From: Flavobacterium psychrotrophum | GTDB lineage: Bacteria > Bacteroidota > Bacteroidia > Flavobacteriales > Flavobacteriaceae | Reading direction: 5' to 3' | Length of the DNA stretch: 64,000 bases | NCBI RefSeq assembly: GCF_003403075.1 | Contig: NZ_CP031557.1 | Location: forward strand, 744,001 to 808,000 | Part shown: in pieces, positions 7,192 to 15,771 of the stretch | How the letters are laid out: the number at the start of each line of letters is the position of its first letter | How positions within the stretch are numbered: the stretch's first letter is position 1 | Notes under the pieces: generated by a model | Databases searched by the model: none | Told to the model about the DNA's origin: nothing | Seen by the model: the letters and a program-made list of their open reading frames with translations, nothing else | Position numbers and translations under genes: made by a program

Positions 7192-8691
7192 ATGAAGATT
7201 TTTGAAACAATAAACATTAGGCAGGCTGACGAAATTACAATTTCAAATCAGGGAATAGGCTATTATGAACTGATGGAACGCGCTGCACATGAGGCTTTTT
7301 TGTGGATAAAAAAGCATTTCCCGGATAAGGAAACTACCTTTCATGTTTTTTGCGGACGGGGTAATAACGGTGGCGACGGATTGGTAATAGCACGCCTGCT
7401 GCATGAAGATAATTATCCTGTAAAAGCAGATATGGTAAGCGATGCGGGTAAGCCCACACCGGAGTTTGAAACTGCCCTGCAAAAATTGATTGACAGTGGT
7501 ATAAAAGATAATAAGGGGGCAGACTACCCGTATGAAGAGGACAAACTAATATATATTGATGCGCTTTTTGGTATTGGCCTGAACCGCGAAATGCCGGAGG
7601 GTGTAAAAAGCGTGATCGAAAAGATAAACCAATGTAATGGGCACGTTATCTCTATTGATGTGCCGTCTGGGTTATTTATGGATCAAGATACAGAAATTGC
7701 CGTAGAGAGCGATTATGTGCTTACCTTCCAGTTCCCTAAACTGGCATTTTACCTGCCCGGTAACAGCCGCTTTGTAAACCGTGTTGTAGTGCTGGACATT
7801 GGCCTTGATAAAGATTTTATAAGCAATACCCCCTCATCATATTTTCTTGTAGACCGTAAAGAAATTAAGCACCGTTATAAGCCTGTGGCGCCCCATGCCC
7901 ATAAAGGTACTCAGGGGCATGCACTTATTATAGGCGGAAGCTATGGCAAAATAGGAGCAGTGTGCCTTTCGGCGAAAGCCGCATTAAAGTCTGGTTGCGG
8001 TCTGGTTACAGCCTACATCCCGAAGTGTGGTTATGAAATAATGCAGTCATATTTTCCGGAAGCCATGGCGCTTACCGAAGGGGAGGAGCATATTTCAGCC
8101 ATTAATTTTGAGTTTAATCCAAATGCTGTTGGGTTAGGCCCCGGCATAGGGCAGCATCCTGAAACGCAGCAGGCGATAAAAAATTTCCTTGAAAAATATA
8201 ATGGACACCTGGTTATTGATGCCGATGCGCTAAACATCCTGTCGCAAAACAAAGACTTGCTAACCTTGTTGCCACAAAATACAATCCTTACTCCGCACCC
8301 TAAAGAGCTGGAACGCCTGATGGGCAGTTGGGACAATGATTTTGAAAAGCTTGATAAGATGAAAACTTTTGCCGCACAATACAAAGTTATACTTGTAGCT
8401 AAAGATGCACATACCATGGTAGTGTATGGCGAAAACATCTATGTAAATTCAACGGGGAATGCAGCACTTGCTACAGGAGGTACCGGCGATTGCCTTACCG
8501 GAATTATTACCGGATTACTGGCACAGGGTTATAATGCGGTAGATGCAGCTTTGTTTGGTGTATACCTGCACGGGCTTACTGCAGATATTGCCATTTCTGA
8601 AACCAGTGTGCAGGCCTTTACAGCGTCTGACATACTACATTATCTGGGTAAAGCTTACCTTAAAATAGAGGCAGAATGCAGACAGAAATGA
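7192..8691 (+). CDS. nnr: Bifunctional NAD(P)H-hydrate epimerase / ADP-dependent NAD(P)H-hydrate dehydratase
   Basis: This is a metabolite-repair enzyme that epimerises and dehydrates hydrated NADH and NADPH back to the usable cofactors. The 499 residues match the fused NnrE-NnrD form. The N-terminal epimerase domain (about 1-215) has CGRGNNGGDGLVIARLL and IDALFGIGLNR. The C-terminal ribokinase-like dehydratase domain (about 230-490) has HALIIGGSYGKIGAV, LVIDADALNIL, LTPHPKELERL and the signature NAALATGGTGDCLTGIITGL. It is transcribed divergently from the thr operon. No perfect -7 box was found within the 90 bp upstream. Confidence 0.95.
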   Translation: MKIFETINIRQADEITISNQGIGYYELMERAAHEAFLWIKKHFPDKETTFHVFCGRGNNGGDGLVIARLLHEDNYPVKADMVSDAGKPTPEFETALQKLIDSGIKDNKGADYPYEEDKLIYIDALFGIGLNREMPEGVKSVIEKINQCNGHVISIDVPSGLFMDQDTEIAVESDYVLTFQFPKLAFYLPGNSRFVNRVVVLDIGLDKDFISNTPSSYFLVDRKEIKHRYKPVAPHAHKGTQGHALIIGGSYGKIGAVCLSAKAALKSGCGLVTAYIPKCGYEIMQSYFPEAMALTEGEEHISAINFEFNPNAVGLGPGIGQHPETQQAIKNFLEKYNGHLVIDADALNILSQNKDLLTLLPQNTILTPHPKELERLMGSWDNDFEKLDKMKTFAAQYKVILVAKDAHTMVVYGENIYVNSTGNAALATGGTGDCLTGIITGLLAQGYNAVDAALFGVYLHGLTADIAISETSVQAFTASDILHYLGKAYLKIEAECRQK

Positions 8692-8707
8692 AAAGTTATC
8701 AATAAAG

Positions 8708-8738
8708 TTGTTTTTTAATTGCATTTTAGTGAATTTTG
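8708..8738 (+). promoter_or_regulatory. Probable promoter of the ammonia-lyase gene
   Basis: TTG (8708-8710), 20 bases, then GAATTTTG (8731-8738), which matches 7 of 8 positions of TAnnTTTG. It overlaps a possible TTG start at 8736 and so supports the ATG at 8760. Confidence 0.45.
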
Positions 8739-8759
8739 GTCTTTCAAAATCTGCCACGC

Positions 8760-10268
8760 ATGGACACTATACATTATATCAGCAGTGATATCCTTTCCCT
8801 TGAAAACCTAAACACTATCCTTACACAGGATGTAAAACTTGCCCTTAGCGAAGAGGCCCGCGCAAACATAGAAAAATGCCGCGCCTACCTTGATAAGAAA
8901 ATGGAGACCCATGAGGCACCCATTTATGGTATTAATACCGGGTTTGGGTCGCTGTATAATGTAAAGATAGATAACGAGAACCTGAGCAAGCTTCAGGAAA
9001 ACCTTGTAAAATCGCATGCCTGCGGTACAGGTGATATTGTGCCGGATGCTATTGTTAAGATTATGCTGTTGCTAAAAATACAGTCGCTTAGCTATGGTAA
9101 CAGCGGTGTGCAATTAGCCACTGTAGAGCGCCTTATCGATTTTTATAATAACGATATACTTCCCGTAATTTATACCCAGGGTTCGCTTGGCGCTTCGGGT
9201 GACCTTGCCCCATTAGCGCACCTTTCATTACCGTTACTGGGTGAAGGCGAAGTTTTTGCTGATGGTTTCCGTCAGCCTGCTGCTAAAGTGCTTAAAAGCT
9301 TTGGCTGGGAGCCGCTTGTGCTTAAAAGCAAAGAAGGCCTTGCATTGTTAAACGGTACACAGTTTATGAGTGCTTATGGTGTGTATATTTTACTAAAGGC
9401 AACTAAATACAGCTACCTGGCCGATGTTATTGCCGCCGTTTCTTTAGAAGGTTTTGACGGACGTATAGAGCCGTTTAATGAGCATATACACATTATCCGT
9501 CCGCATAAAGGGCAAATTGTTACAGCCCGAAGGTTTAATGAACTGCTTGAGGATAGCGAGATCATCGCGCAGCCTAAAAAGCATGTACAGGACCCATACA
9601 GTTTCCGTTGTATCCCGCAGGTGCACGGTGCTACTAAGGATACTATTGATTATGTAAAGAAAGTTTTCCGTACCGAGATCAATTCGGTTACTGACAATCC
9701 TAATATTTTTGTGGAGAGCGATGAAATTATCTCTGGTGGTAACTTCCACGGGCAACCGTTAGCGCTTACGCTTGATTTCCTGGGGATAGCCTTGGCCGAA
9801 CTGGGTAGCATCTCTGAAAGGCGTACCTACCAGCTGATTTCCGGCCTGCGTGGCTTGCCACCGTTCCTGGTGAGCAACCCGGGACTTAACTCAGGTTTTA
9901 TGATTCCGCAATATACAGCCGCCAGTATTGTAAGCCAGAACAAACAACTGGCCACCCCGGCGAGTGTAGACAGCATAGTATCGAGCAATGGGCAGGAAGA
10001 CCACGTAAGTATGGGGGCGAACGCCGCTACAAAAACACTTCGTATAATAGAGAACCTGGAGCGTATTTTAGCTATAGAACTTATGAATGCTGCACAGGCT
10101 ATTGAGTTCCGCCGTCCGCTGAGGTCGAGTGATTTCTTAGAGATGTTTGTAAGCTCGTACCGCGAAGAAGTGCCTACTGTAACCGAAGACCGCATTTTGC
10201 ATTACGATATAGAAAATACGCTTTCATTCCTGCACAACCTTCAGCTGGATGAAAGTGTTTTTGAATAG
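8760..10268 (+). CDS. hutH: Histidine ammonia-lyase (aromatic amino acid lyase family)
   Basis: It removes ammonia from an aromatic amino acid, probably histidine, giving urocanate. The protein has 502 residues from the ATG at 8760, a normal HAL length; an in-frame TTG at 8736 overlaps the likely promoter. The MIO cofactor tripeptide Ala-Ser-Gly is at residues 145-147 within TQGSLGASGDLAPLAHL. The catalytic Tyr56 loop reads IYGINTGFG, SHACGTG covers the selectivity position, and QEDHVSMGANAATK matches HAL better than tyrosine ammonia-lyase. No urocanase, imidazolonepropionase or formimidoylglutamase gene is next to it, so the pathway is not clustered here. Substrate choice between His and Tyr/Phe is the main doubt. 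Confidence 0.88.
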   Translation: MDTIHYISSDILSLENLNTILTQDVKLALSEEARANIEKCRAYLDKKMETHEAPIYGINTGFGSLYNVKIDNENLSKLQENLVKSHACGTGDIVPDAIVKIMLLLKIQSLSYGNSGVQLATVERLIDFYNNDILPVIYTQGSLGASGDLAPLAHLSLPLLGEGEVFADGFRQPAAKVLKSFGWEPLVLKSKEGLALLNGTQFMSAYGVYILLKATKYSYLADVIAAVSLEGFDGRIEPFNEHIHIIRPHKGQIVTARRFNELLEDSEIIAQPKKHVQDPYSFRCIPQVHGATKDTIDYVKKVFRTEINSVTDNPNIFVESDEIISGGNFHGQPLALTLDFLGIALAELGSISERRTYQLISGLRGLPPFLVSNPGLNSGFMIPQYTAASIVSQNKQLATPASVDSIVSSNGQEDHVSMGANAATKTLRIIENLERILAIELMNAAQAIEFRRPLRSSDFLEMFVSSYREEVPTVTEDRILHYDIENTLSFLHNLQLDESVFE

Positions 10269-10287
10269 ATTTTTAGAATTTAGACCG

Positions 10288-10335
10288 TACTACTACCTGC
10301 AAGGTCTCTAAGACCTTGTAGGTTTTAAAGTAGTA
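10288..10335. repeat. Strong palindrome between convergent genes (ACCTGCAAGGTCT repeat/terminator)
   Basis: ACCTGCAAGGTCT (10295-10307) pairs with AGACCTTGTAGGT (10311-10323), 13 bp with one G-U pair and a CTA loop. Outer arms TACTACT (10288-10294) and AGTAGTA (10329-10335) extend it. It lies between the convergent hutH and OYE genes and can serve as a two-way terminator. Similar CAAGGT palindromes recur in Flavobacterium genomes, as far as I recall. Confidence 0.6.
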
Positions 10336-10422
10336 TCAGGTATCCTGAAATTTTAGATGCTTACAAATTCTTCGATATTTTAAAGGAGCTGAAAACATAA
10401 AGTCTAAAATCCATAATATAGC

Positions 10423-11514
10423 TTATGCAAAAGGATAATCCGTGTATCCCTTTTCATCGGCGCTATAAAACGTGCTTTCTTCAGGCTGGGTAAGGTAGAT
10501 GCCATTTTGCAGGCGATAAGGCAGGTCTGGATTAGCGAGGAATGCCGTACCAAAGGCTACCATGTCTACTTCGTGGCTTTCAATAGCAGTAATAGCTTTG
10601 TCTTTAGTAAAGCCACCATTGTCTATCAGTATGCCCTTAAAATAAGCTCTGATTGTTGAAATTAATTCAGCACCACGTGGAGCCTGTTTTGCTGCATTAG
10701 AAAAAAGATGGACGTAAAGTAATCCCATTTTATCAATTTCTTTAGCCAGGTATTCGTAGGTTTCAAATACTTCATCGGCATCATAATCCGGCATGCCGTT
10801 AAATGTGTTATATGGGGAAAAGCGTATACCTGTTTTTTCTTTGCCTATGGCATCAGCAACAGCTTTGGCAACTTCTAATACAAAACGGGCACGGTTTTCA
10901 ACACTGCCGCCATACTCATCGGTACGTTCGTTAGATTTTGGATTTAAAAACTGCTCCATCAGGTAGCCATTAGCACTATGCAGTTCTATACCGTCAAAAC
11001 CGGCTGTAATGGCGTTTTTAGCTGCTGTTACATATTCCTGTATGGTATCTATTACTCCTTCGGGGCTTAGTGCTTCAGGTGTTTCGGTAGGTAGCACCCC
11101 GGCGTTATCCGTCCACATCTCTGTACCCGAATTTATAACACTTGGCGCTACAATTTTTGCTCCATCGGGCAGGTTGTCACTATGGGTAACACGGCCAGTA
11201 TGCATAAGTTGTATAAATATTTTGCTGTCTTTAGCGTGTACGGCATCCGTTATTTTTTTCCATCCCTCTATCTGTACATTGCTAAATATTCCGGGAATAC
11301 GGCTATAGCCCAGGCCGTTTGGCGATGGCGAGGTGCCCTCTGTAATGATAAGCCCCGCCGAAGCCCGCTGTGCATAGTATTCGGACATCAAATCGTTTGG
11401 GATATTGTTAATAGCCCGAGAACGCGTCATGGGTGCCATAACGATACGATTACCAAAAGAAATATTTTGGGTGTCAAAAGGAGTAAAGAGGATAGGTGTT
11501 TTATCTGTTGACAT
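10423..11514 (-). CDS. Old Yellow Enzyme family NADH:flavin oxidoreductase (alkene reductase)
   Basis: This is an FMN enzyme that reduces activated C=C bonds of enals, enones or nitro compounds with NAD(P)H; the natural substrate is usually unknown. It has 363 residues from the ATG at 11512-11514 (MSTDKTPILFTPFDTQ); an upstream in-frame start at 11532 adds six unlikely residues. Family segments are NRIVMAPMTRSR, AGLIITEGTSPSPNGLGYS, QLMHTGRV, GFDGIELHSANGYLMEQFL (the His/Asn substrate pair), and VAFGTAFLANPDLPYRL at the FMN phosphate end. It stands alone and converges with hutH. Confidence 0.92.
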   Translation of the reverse strand: MSTDKTPILFTPFDTQNISFGNRIVMAPMTRSRAINNIPNDLMSEYYAQRASAGLIITEGTSPSPNGLGYSRIPGIFSNVQIEGWKKITDAVHAKDSKIFIQLMHTGRVTHSDNLPDGAKIVAPSVINSGTEMWTDNAGVLPTETPEALSPEGVIDTIQEYVTAAKNAITAGFDGIELHSANGYLMEQFLNPKSNERTDEYGGSVENRARFVLEVAKAVADAIGKEKTGIRFSPYNTFNGMPDYDADEVFETYEYLAKEIDKMGLLYVHLFSNAAKQAPRGAELISTIRAYFKGILIDNGGFTKDKAITAIESHEVDMVAFGTAFLANPDLPYRLQNGIYLTQPEESTFYSADEKGYTDYPFA

Positions 11515-11605
11515 TATTGATATAATTTGCAATGAGTATATGCAAATTACAAAAACGTTAAACGGTGTGCGAGCACTTTATGAGTTCTTTACGATTGCCA
11601 GGCGT

Positions 11606-12292
11606 TTACTTAATAAAGAAACCCGCTATTTTAGGATTTTTCTCATCGGTAAAAGTAACTTTGTAATTAACAGAAAGGCTGTCGATAGGAGTATGTGCAA
11701 ATACATTTACAAAATGCACACCGTTTACTTCCAGAAATTCAAAGCCGTCATCCTGTATCTTATTTGTTTTTGCGAGTATAGTTTTTTGCTTTTCAAAAAT
11801 ATCCCTTACTAATATATCAAATGCTTCTTTTGTTACAAATTCTGGATCTGCCATTGCATACATATTATTGTATTTGCCTTTTTTAATCAGATTGATAACT
11901 TTGTTACCGTCTTTAACAAATGCGCCAACACGTTCCATATCTTCCATCTTATAATCGGTGGTTTCGCTTTTTGATTCAGATTTTACCGTAACCCTTATTG
12001 TGTTTTTGTCTTTGCGCTGTTCTTTAGTCAAAGCATCAAAAAACAATTTTGCACACTGCGACGAAACCAGGGCGGCAGGATAACCATCTTTAATTGCCTT
12101 TATGTTAGCAACTTCAAGAGTGTAAGCATTGATGCTTTCTTTGCCTGATACAGCAGATGCCACACCTACTTGTATGTCTTTAGTTCCGCAGTAGGCTGAT
12201 ATTTCGGGTATTGCTTTTGTAAGTGGTTCTGAGCCGCAGCTGCTAAATAATGATAATGAAAGCGCAAGAACAATATAAATAAGGAATTTCAT
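11606..12292 (-). CDS. Putative lipoprotein of unknown function
   Basis: The 228 residues begin with a lipoprotein signal peptide ending in SLSLFSSC, the predicted acylated Cys being residue 19. The rest is a soluble domain with two further cysteines in its first third (SAYCGTKD, SSQCAKLFF) that could form a disulfide. I do not recognise the fold. A perfect -7 box (12318-12325) lies 25 bp upstream, so it has its own promoter. Cell-envelope location is inferred from the lipobox only. Confidence 0.75.
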   Translation of the reverse strand: MKFLIYIVLALSLSLFSSCGSEPLTKAIPEISAYCGTKDIQVGVASAVSGKESINAYTLEVANIKAIKDGYPAALVSSQCAKLFFDALTKEQRKDKNTIRVTVKSESKSETTDYKMEDMERVGAFVKDGNKVINLIKKGKYNNMYAMADPEFVTKEAFDILVRDIFEKQKTILAKTNKIQDDGFEFLEVNGVHFVNVFAHTPIDSLSVNYKVTFTDEKNPKIAGFFIK

Positions 12293-12317
12293 AATTGGGA
12301 GTTTGTTATTCTAACTT

Positions 12318-12325
12318 CAAAAGTA
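12318..12325 (-). promoter_or_regulatory. -7 box of lipoprotein gene 11606-12292
   Basis: The minus strand reads TACTTTTG, a perfect TAnnTTTG, 25 bases before the ATG. Confidence 0.5.
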
Positions 12326-12336
12326 ATTAATTATTG

Positions 12337-12816
12337 CTAGCATCCACATACACCATAAACAGTTTTTGTAATGGCCTGGCCGTCGCTGCGCTTTACGGTT
12401 ATTGTGCCGGTTTCTTCCATTACTTCATAATTTATTTTTCTTGTTTGCCTTGTTTCAATACTCATTTCAAGATCTTTAGCCCTGTATGTGGTAAAAGCAC
12501 TAAGGCTATCTTTTTCCTGATGGCTTACCTGCTTAAACTTTACCATAGTACCGTTTATTTTCATAAAGGCAATCTCGGCAAAGTCGTTAGCATATAAATA
12601 CCTGTTGTTTTTAAAATCAAGAGAGTCTGATGAAAACAGGCACGAACAGCCGTCAATCTCAGAAGGAACATCAGTAAAAGAGGTAAGCAGTAGTGCCGGC
12701 ATCTCTGGTATTGCAGTGGTTTTTTCAGGTTCAGTTAAGGTGGCAGGTTCCTGTTTTTCCTTTTGGCAGGATATCAGCAGGCTTGCCGCTGCAAGAATAA
12801 GTAATTTTTTTCTCAT
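12337..12816 (-). CDS. Putative lipoprotein with Cys-rich motifs
   Basis: The 159 residues start at the ATG at 12814-12816; the signal peptide MRKKLLILAAASLLISC ends at the predicted lipid-modified Cys17. An upstream in-frame extension to 12837 precedes the signal peptide and was dropped. The mature part has a Pro/Glu/Thr-rich linker (about residues 18-45), then EIDGCSCLFSSDSLDFKNN and a C-terminal YGVCGC. The spaced cysteines suggest disulfides or metal binding. I do not know the family. It lies head to tail with another lipoprotein gene, 44 bp apart. Confidence 0.7.
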   Translation of the reverse strand: MRKKLLILAAASLLISCQKEKQEPATLTEPEKTTAIPEMPALLLTSFTDVPSEIDGCSCLFSSDSLDFKNNRYLYANDFAEIAFMKINGTMVKFKQVSHQEKDSLSAFTTYRAKDLEMSIETRQTRKINYEVMEETGTITVKRSDGQAITKTVYGVCGC

Positions 12817-12853
12817 AAGTAAGGTAGGTTTGCACATCTAAATTTTAGGGCAT

Positions 12854-12885
12854 AAAAAAACCGCCATAAAAATAGGCGGTTTTTT
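12854..12885 (-). terminator. Terminator after gene 12903-14372
   Basis: AAAAAACCGCC / GGCGGTTTTTT stem with a 9-base loop (12866-12874). It is followed by a T-run on either strand and sits 18 bp after the upstream minus-strand gene. Confidence 0.85.
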
Positions 12886-12902
12886 CTTACGATATAAAAA
12901 TA

Positions 12903-14372
12903 TTATTCCTGTTCAGCAAGCTGGCGTTTAGGGTCGTAGCCAAACAGATGGTTTTCTTTAATAATTTCTGCAATACCGGCAGGCAGCATTGGTTCCCAGC
13001 CCGGTTTTCCCTTATTTATCATTTTAAGTACCTCACGGCTAAAGATGTTCAGGTTGTTTACATCTACTTCAGGTATATCTATAACCTTGCCGTTAAACTT
13101 AAAGAATTTGTAAAGTTCCTTCATCCTTGGGTGTACCATAAGGTTTTCAGAGTCTATTACGTTGCCCTCTTCATCTTTCATAGGGTACAGGTACACTTTA
13201 AGGTCGCGGTAAAATAGTTTACCAAAGGCTTCCAGTATGCCTCCGCTAAGGTGGCGGTAGTACTTTTCATCAAAAATATCTACAAGGTTGCTTACGCCCA
13301 TGGCAAGCCCCATGCGTGCTTTAGTATAAGCACTAAAGTACTCAACCACTTTGTAGTATTCCTGAAAGTTAGAGATCATTACCGTTTGACCAAGTGAGCA
13401 AAGTAGCTCAGCACGATCCATAAAGTCGCGTTCATCAATTTCGCCCTCACTACGCAGGTTGCTCAGGGTAATTTCAAAAACTACAAGTGTTTTCTCAGGG
13501 TCTACCTTATTTTCTTTTAAAAAGATCTGATGTGATTTTTCATACATATCCATGTTTACCTTAGTAACAGGACGGAAACTTCCCCTTAGGGCGAGGATGT
13601 TCTTTTTATATAGTATGGCGGCAGGTAATACGTTATGCCCCTGCGGGTCAAACATCACCGCATCGGTCATGCCGTTTTTAACAAGTTGCAGGCTCATTAG
13701 CCTGTTATCAACATCGGCAAAACGCGGACCGCTAAAATTTATGGTATCTATCTCCAGCTGGTCTTTATCCAGATGATCGTATAGGTAGCGTAGTAATTTT
13801 TTAGGGTCATTATATTTGTAGAATGCGCCATAAATAAGGTTTACACCCAGTATGCCCAGTGTTTCCTGTTGCAGGCGGGCATCATTTTCTTTAAAGCGAA
13901 TGTGCAGGGTAATCTCATTATAGTCTTCATCCGGTTCTACCTGGTAGCGTATACCTACCCAGCCGTGGCCTTTAAACTGCTTGGCAAAATCTATGGTGGC
14001 TACGGTATTAGCATAACTAAAAAACACTTTTGTAGGGTGTTTTTCGCGGTTTAGCCTTTCTTCCATAATGCGCACCTCATGGCCCAGCATTTTTTTAAGC
14101 CTGCTTTCGGTTACATACCTTCCGTCTTCTTCAGTGCCGTAAATGGCATCGCTAAAGTCTTTATCATAGGCACTCATTGCTTTTGCAATAGTACCTGACG
14201 AACCACCCGAACGGAAGAAATGCCTTACGGTTTCCTGCCCGGCGCCTATTTCTGCAAAGGTGCCGTATATATTCGAATTGAGGTTTATACGCAGGGCCTT
14301 GTCTTTAATAGAGGGCACGTGGGCTATTATGCGGTCGCCCTTAAGGGTAATTTCGTCTTCTGATAATTTCAT
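12903..14372 (-). CDS. Conserved protein of unknown function, 489 aa
   Basis: This is a 489-residue protein with no signal peptide or membrane segment, so probably cytoplasmic. Notable segments are a glycine-rich TFAEIGAGQETVRHFFRSGG (about residues 38-58), RFADVDNRLMSLQLVKNGM, AVMFDPQGHNVLPAAILYKK, and FEITLSNLRSEGEIDERDF. It reads as an enzyme-like conserved Bacteroidota family, but I cannot match it to a characterised fold and do not assign a function. It has its own -7 box 19 bp upstream and its own terminator. Gene reality is very secure from length and regular composition. Confidence 0.85.
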   Translation of the reverse strand: MKLSEDEITLKGDRIIAHVPSIKDKALRINLNSNIYGTFAEIGAGQETVRHFFRSGGSSGTIAKAMSAYDKDFSDAIYGTEEDGRYVTESRLKKMLGHEVRIMEERLNREKHPTKVFFSYANTVATIDFAKQFKGHGWVGIRYQVEPDEDYNEITLHIRFKENDARLQQETLGILGVNLIYGAFYKYNDPKKLLRYLYDHLDKDQLEIDTINFSGPRFADVDNRLMSLQLVKNGMTDAVMFDPQGHNVLPAAILYKKNILALRGSFRPVTKVNMDMYEKSHQIFLKENKVDPEKTLVVFEITLSNLRSEGEIDERDFMDRAELLCSLGQTVMISNFQEYYKVVEYFSAYTKARMGLAMGVSNLVDIFDEKYYRHLSGGILEAFGKLFYRDLKVYLYPMKDEEGNVIDSENLMVHPRMKELYKFFKFNGKVIDIPEVDVNNLNIFSREVLKMINKGKPGWEPMLPAGIAEIIKENHLFGYDPKRQLAEQE

Positions 14373-14391
14373 TGCGCTGAAAGATATGTTG

Positions 14392-14399
14392 CAAAGTTA
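14392..14399 (-). promoter_or_regulatory. -7 box of gene 12903-14372
   Basis: The minus strand reads TAACTTTG, a perfect TAnnTTTG, 19 bases before the ATG at 14372. Confidence 0.55.
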
Positions 14400-14432
14400 G
14401 GAAATCACTGCGTTTTATAAAACAAATAATGC

Positions 14433-14440
14433 TATTTTTG
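14433..14440 (+). promoter_or_regulatory. -7 box of MBL-fold hydrolase gene
   Basis: TATTTTTG is a perfect TAnnTTTG. It overlaps the first codons of a longer frame from 14429 and argues for a start further in, at 14459. Confidence 0.5.
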
Positions 14441-14458
14441 TATTTAAAATACACTATT

Positions 14459-15223
14459 TTGAACGTTTGGTTTCTTGGTACCGGTACATCGCAGGGCATA
14501 CCCATTATTGGCAGTACGCATCCTGTATGTTTAAGCAGCGACCCCAGGGATAAGCGCCTCAGGGTTTCGGTTTGGTTATCCTGGGAAAACTATTCATTTG
14601 TAATAGATTGCGGCCCCGACTTCCGTCAGCAAATGCTTACAAGCGGTTGTACAAAGCTTGACGGTATATTATATACACACGAGCATGCAGACCATACTGC
14701 AGGGCTGGACGATATACGCCCGTTTTTCTTTCGCCAGGGCGACATACCCATATATGCCCATGAAAGGGTAATTGAGAGCCTTAAAAAACGATTTGACTAC
14801 ATTTTTACCGAAGGCGAAAAGTATCCGGGTGTGCCTACAGTAACCATCAACACGGTACATAATAATATGCCTTTTGTAATTGGCAACAAAATGGTTACCC
14901 CTATAAAGGTGCTGCATGGCAGGCTGGAAATTTTTGGTTATCGCGTTGATGATTTTGCTTACCTGACGGATGTAAAAACGGTACCCGATGAAGAGGCTGC
15001 TAAGCTGAGTGGACTTAAAGTGCTAGTGGTTAGTGCGCTGCGCATAGATCCTCATGAGTCGCACCTTAACCTGCAGGAAGCGCTGGATTTGATTGCAAAG
15101 ATAAACCCGGAGAAAGCTTACCTTACCCACATTAGCCATATGCTGGGCTTTCATGAAGAAGTCGAGGCCATGCTACCCAAAAATGTATTTTTAGCTTACG
15201 ATAACTTACAAATCACTTTATAA
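14459..15223 (+). CDS. MBL-fold metallohydrolase, PhnP-like phosphodiesterase
   Basis: This is a predicted dinuclear-metal hydrolase of 254 residues in the PhnP/ribonuclease Z branch, members of which cleave cyclic phosphodiesters. The metal motif HEHADH is in ILYTHEHADHTAGLDD. Further ligands are Asp in VIDCGPDFRQ, His in KVLHGRLEIFGYR, Asp in FAYLTDVK and His in YLTHISHMLGFHEE. I chose a TTG start at 14459, giving NVWFLGTGTSQGIPIIGS after the initiator, because homologues begin at this strand and the promoter covers the earlier ATG at 14429. The substrate is unknown; no phn operon is nearby. Confidence 0.85.
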   Translation: MNVWFLGTGTSQGIPIIGSTHPVCLSSDPRDKRLRVSVWLSWENYSFVIDCGPDFRQQMLTSGCTKLDGILYTHEHADHTAGLDDIRPFFFRQGDIPIYAHERVIESLKKRFDYIFTEGEKYPGVPTVTINTVHNNMPFVIGNKMVTPIKVLHGRLEIFGYRVDDFAYLTDVKTVPDEEAAKLSGLKVLVVSALRIDPHESHLNLQEALDLIAKINPEKAYLTHISHMLGFHEEVEAMLPKNVFLAYDNLQITL

Positions 15224-15235
15224 TTTTTTTATTGT

Positions 15236-15733
15236 ATGAAAAAGAACCTCTTTTTATACCTGTTTGTTTTTGCATTCATCATTTGCATTTTTACCTATAT
15301 GTTTTATAACGGCCAGCAAAAGCACGACCAGCAGCGCATAGAAACGCTGCAGGGGCAGCTTAAAGCGGCACGTGATAGTGTAAAAAGCAACACTGCCGGA
15401 GATGGTTTTACCCTTAAGGATAATGATAACGCAATAGACTATTTTGTTGATAAGGGAATTACTGATATTGATGCGCTGATACTGAAAATAAAAGACGGTA
15501 TTGCAGATAAAAATACCAACCCACAAGGTAACCCACTTACCGGTTATGAGCCTGTAAACGGACAAAAATTCCTTATTAACAGGGTGCAGATAATAAACAA
15601 CCGCTGGATTATTGCCGATTTTAGTAACGGTACTGCATGGGGCGATGTGCTTATACGCTATTTTGTAGAAGATAACGGCACCATTACTTATGAGACAATA
15701 CAGTCTGTACTTTACGGTGGTACCGTAAAATAA
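15236..15733 (+). CDS. Membrane-anchored protein of unknown function
   Basis: The 165 residues carry one N-terminal membrane helix (about residues 4-22) with a short positive start, then a short coiled-coil-like stretch (QQKHDQQRIETLQGQLKAAR) and a periplasmic domain (about 60-165) rich in Asp and Asn. It starts 12 bp after the MBL hydrolase gene and is probably co-transcribed with it. The ending YETIQSVLYGGTVK and the repeated DNG/NGT turns suggest a small beta domain. I do not recognise the family. Confidence 0.75.
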   Translation: MKKNLFLYLFVFAFIICIFTYMFYNGQQKHDQQRIETLQGQLKAARDSVKSNTAGDGFTLKDNDNAIDYFVDKGITDIDALILKIKDGIADKNTNPQGNPLTGYEPVNGQKFLINRVQIINNRWIIADFSNGTAWGDVLIRYFVEDNGTITYETIQSVLYGGTVK

Positions 15734-15771
15734 TTTTTGTAAATTAGAGTTAGTTTTTTAAAGAACAGAAC

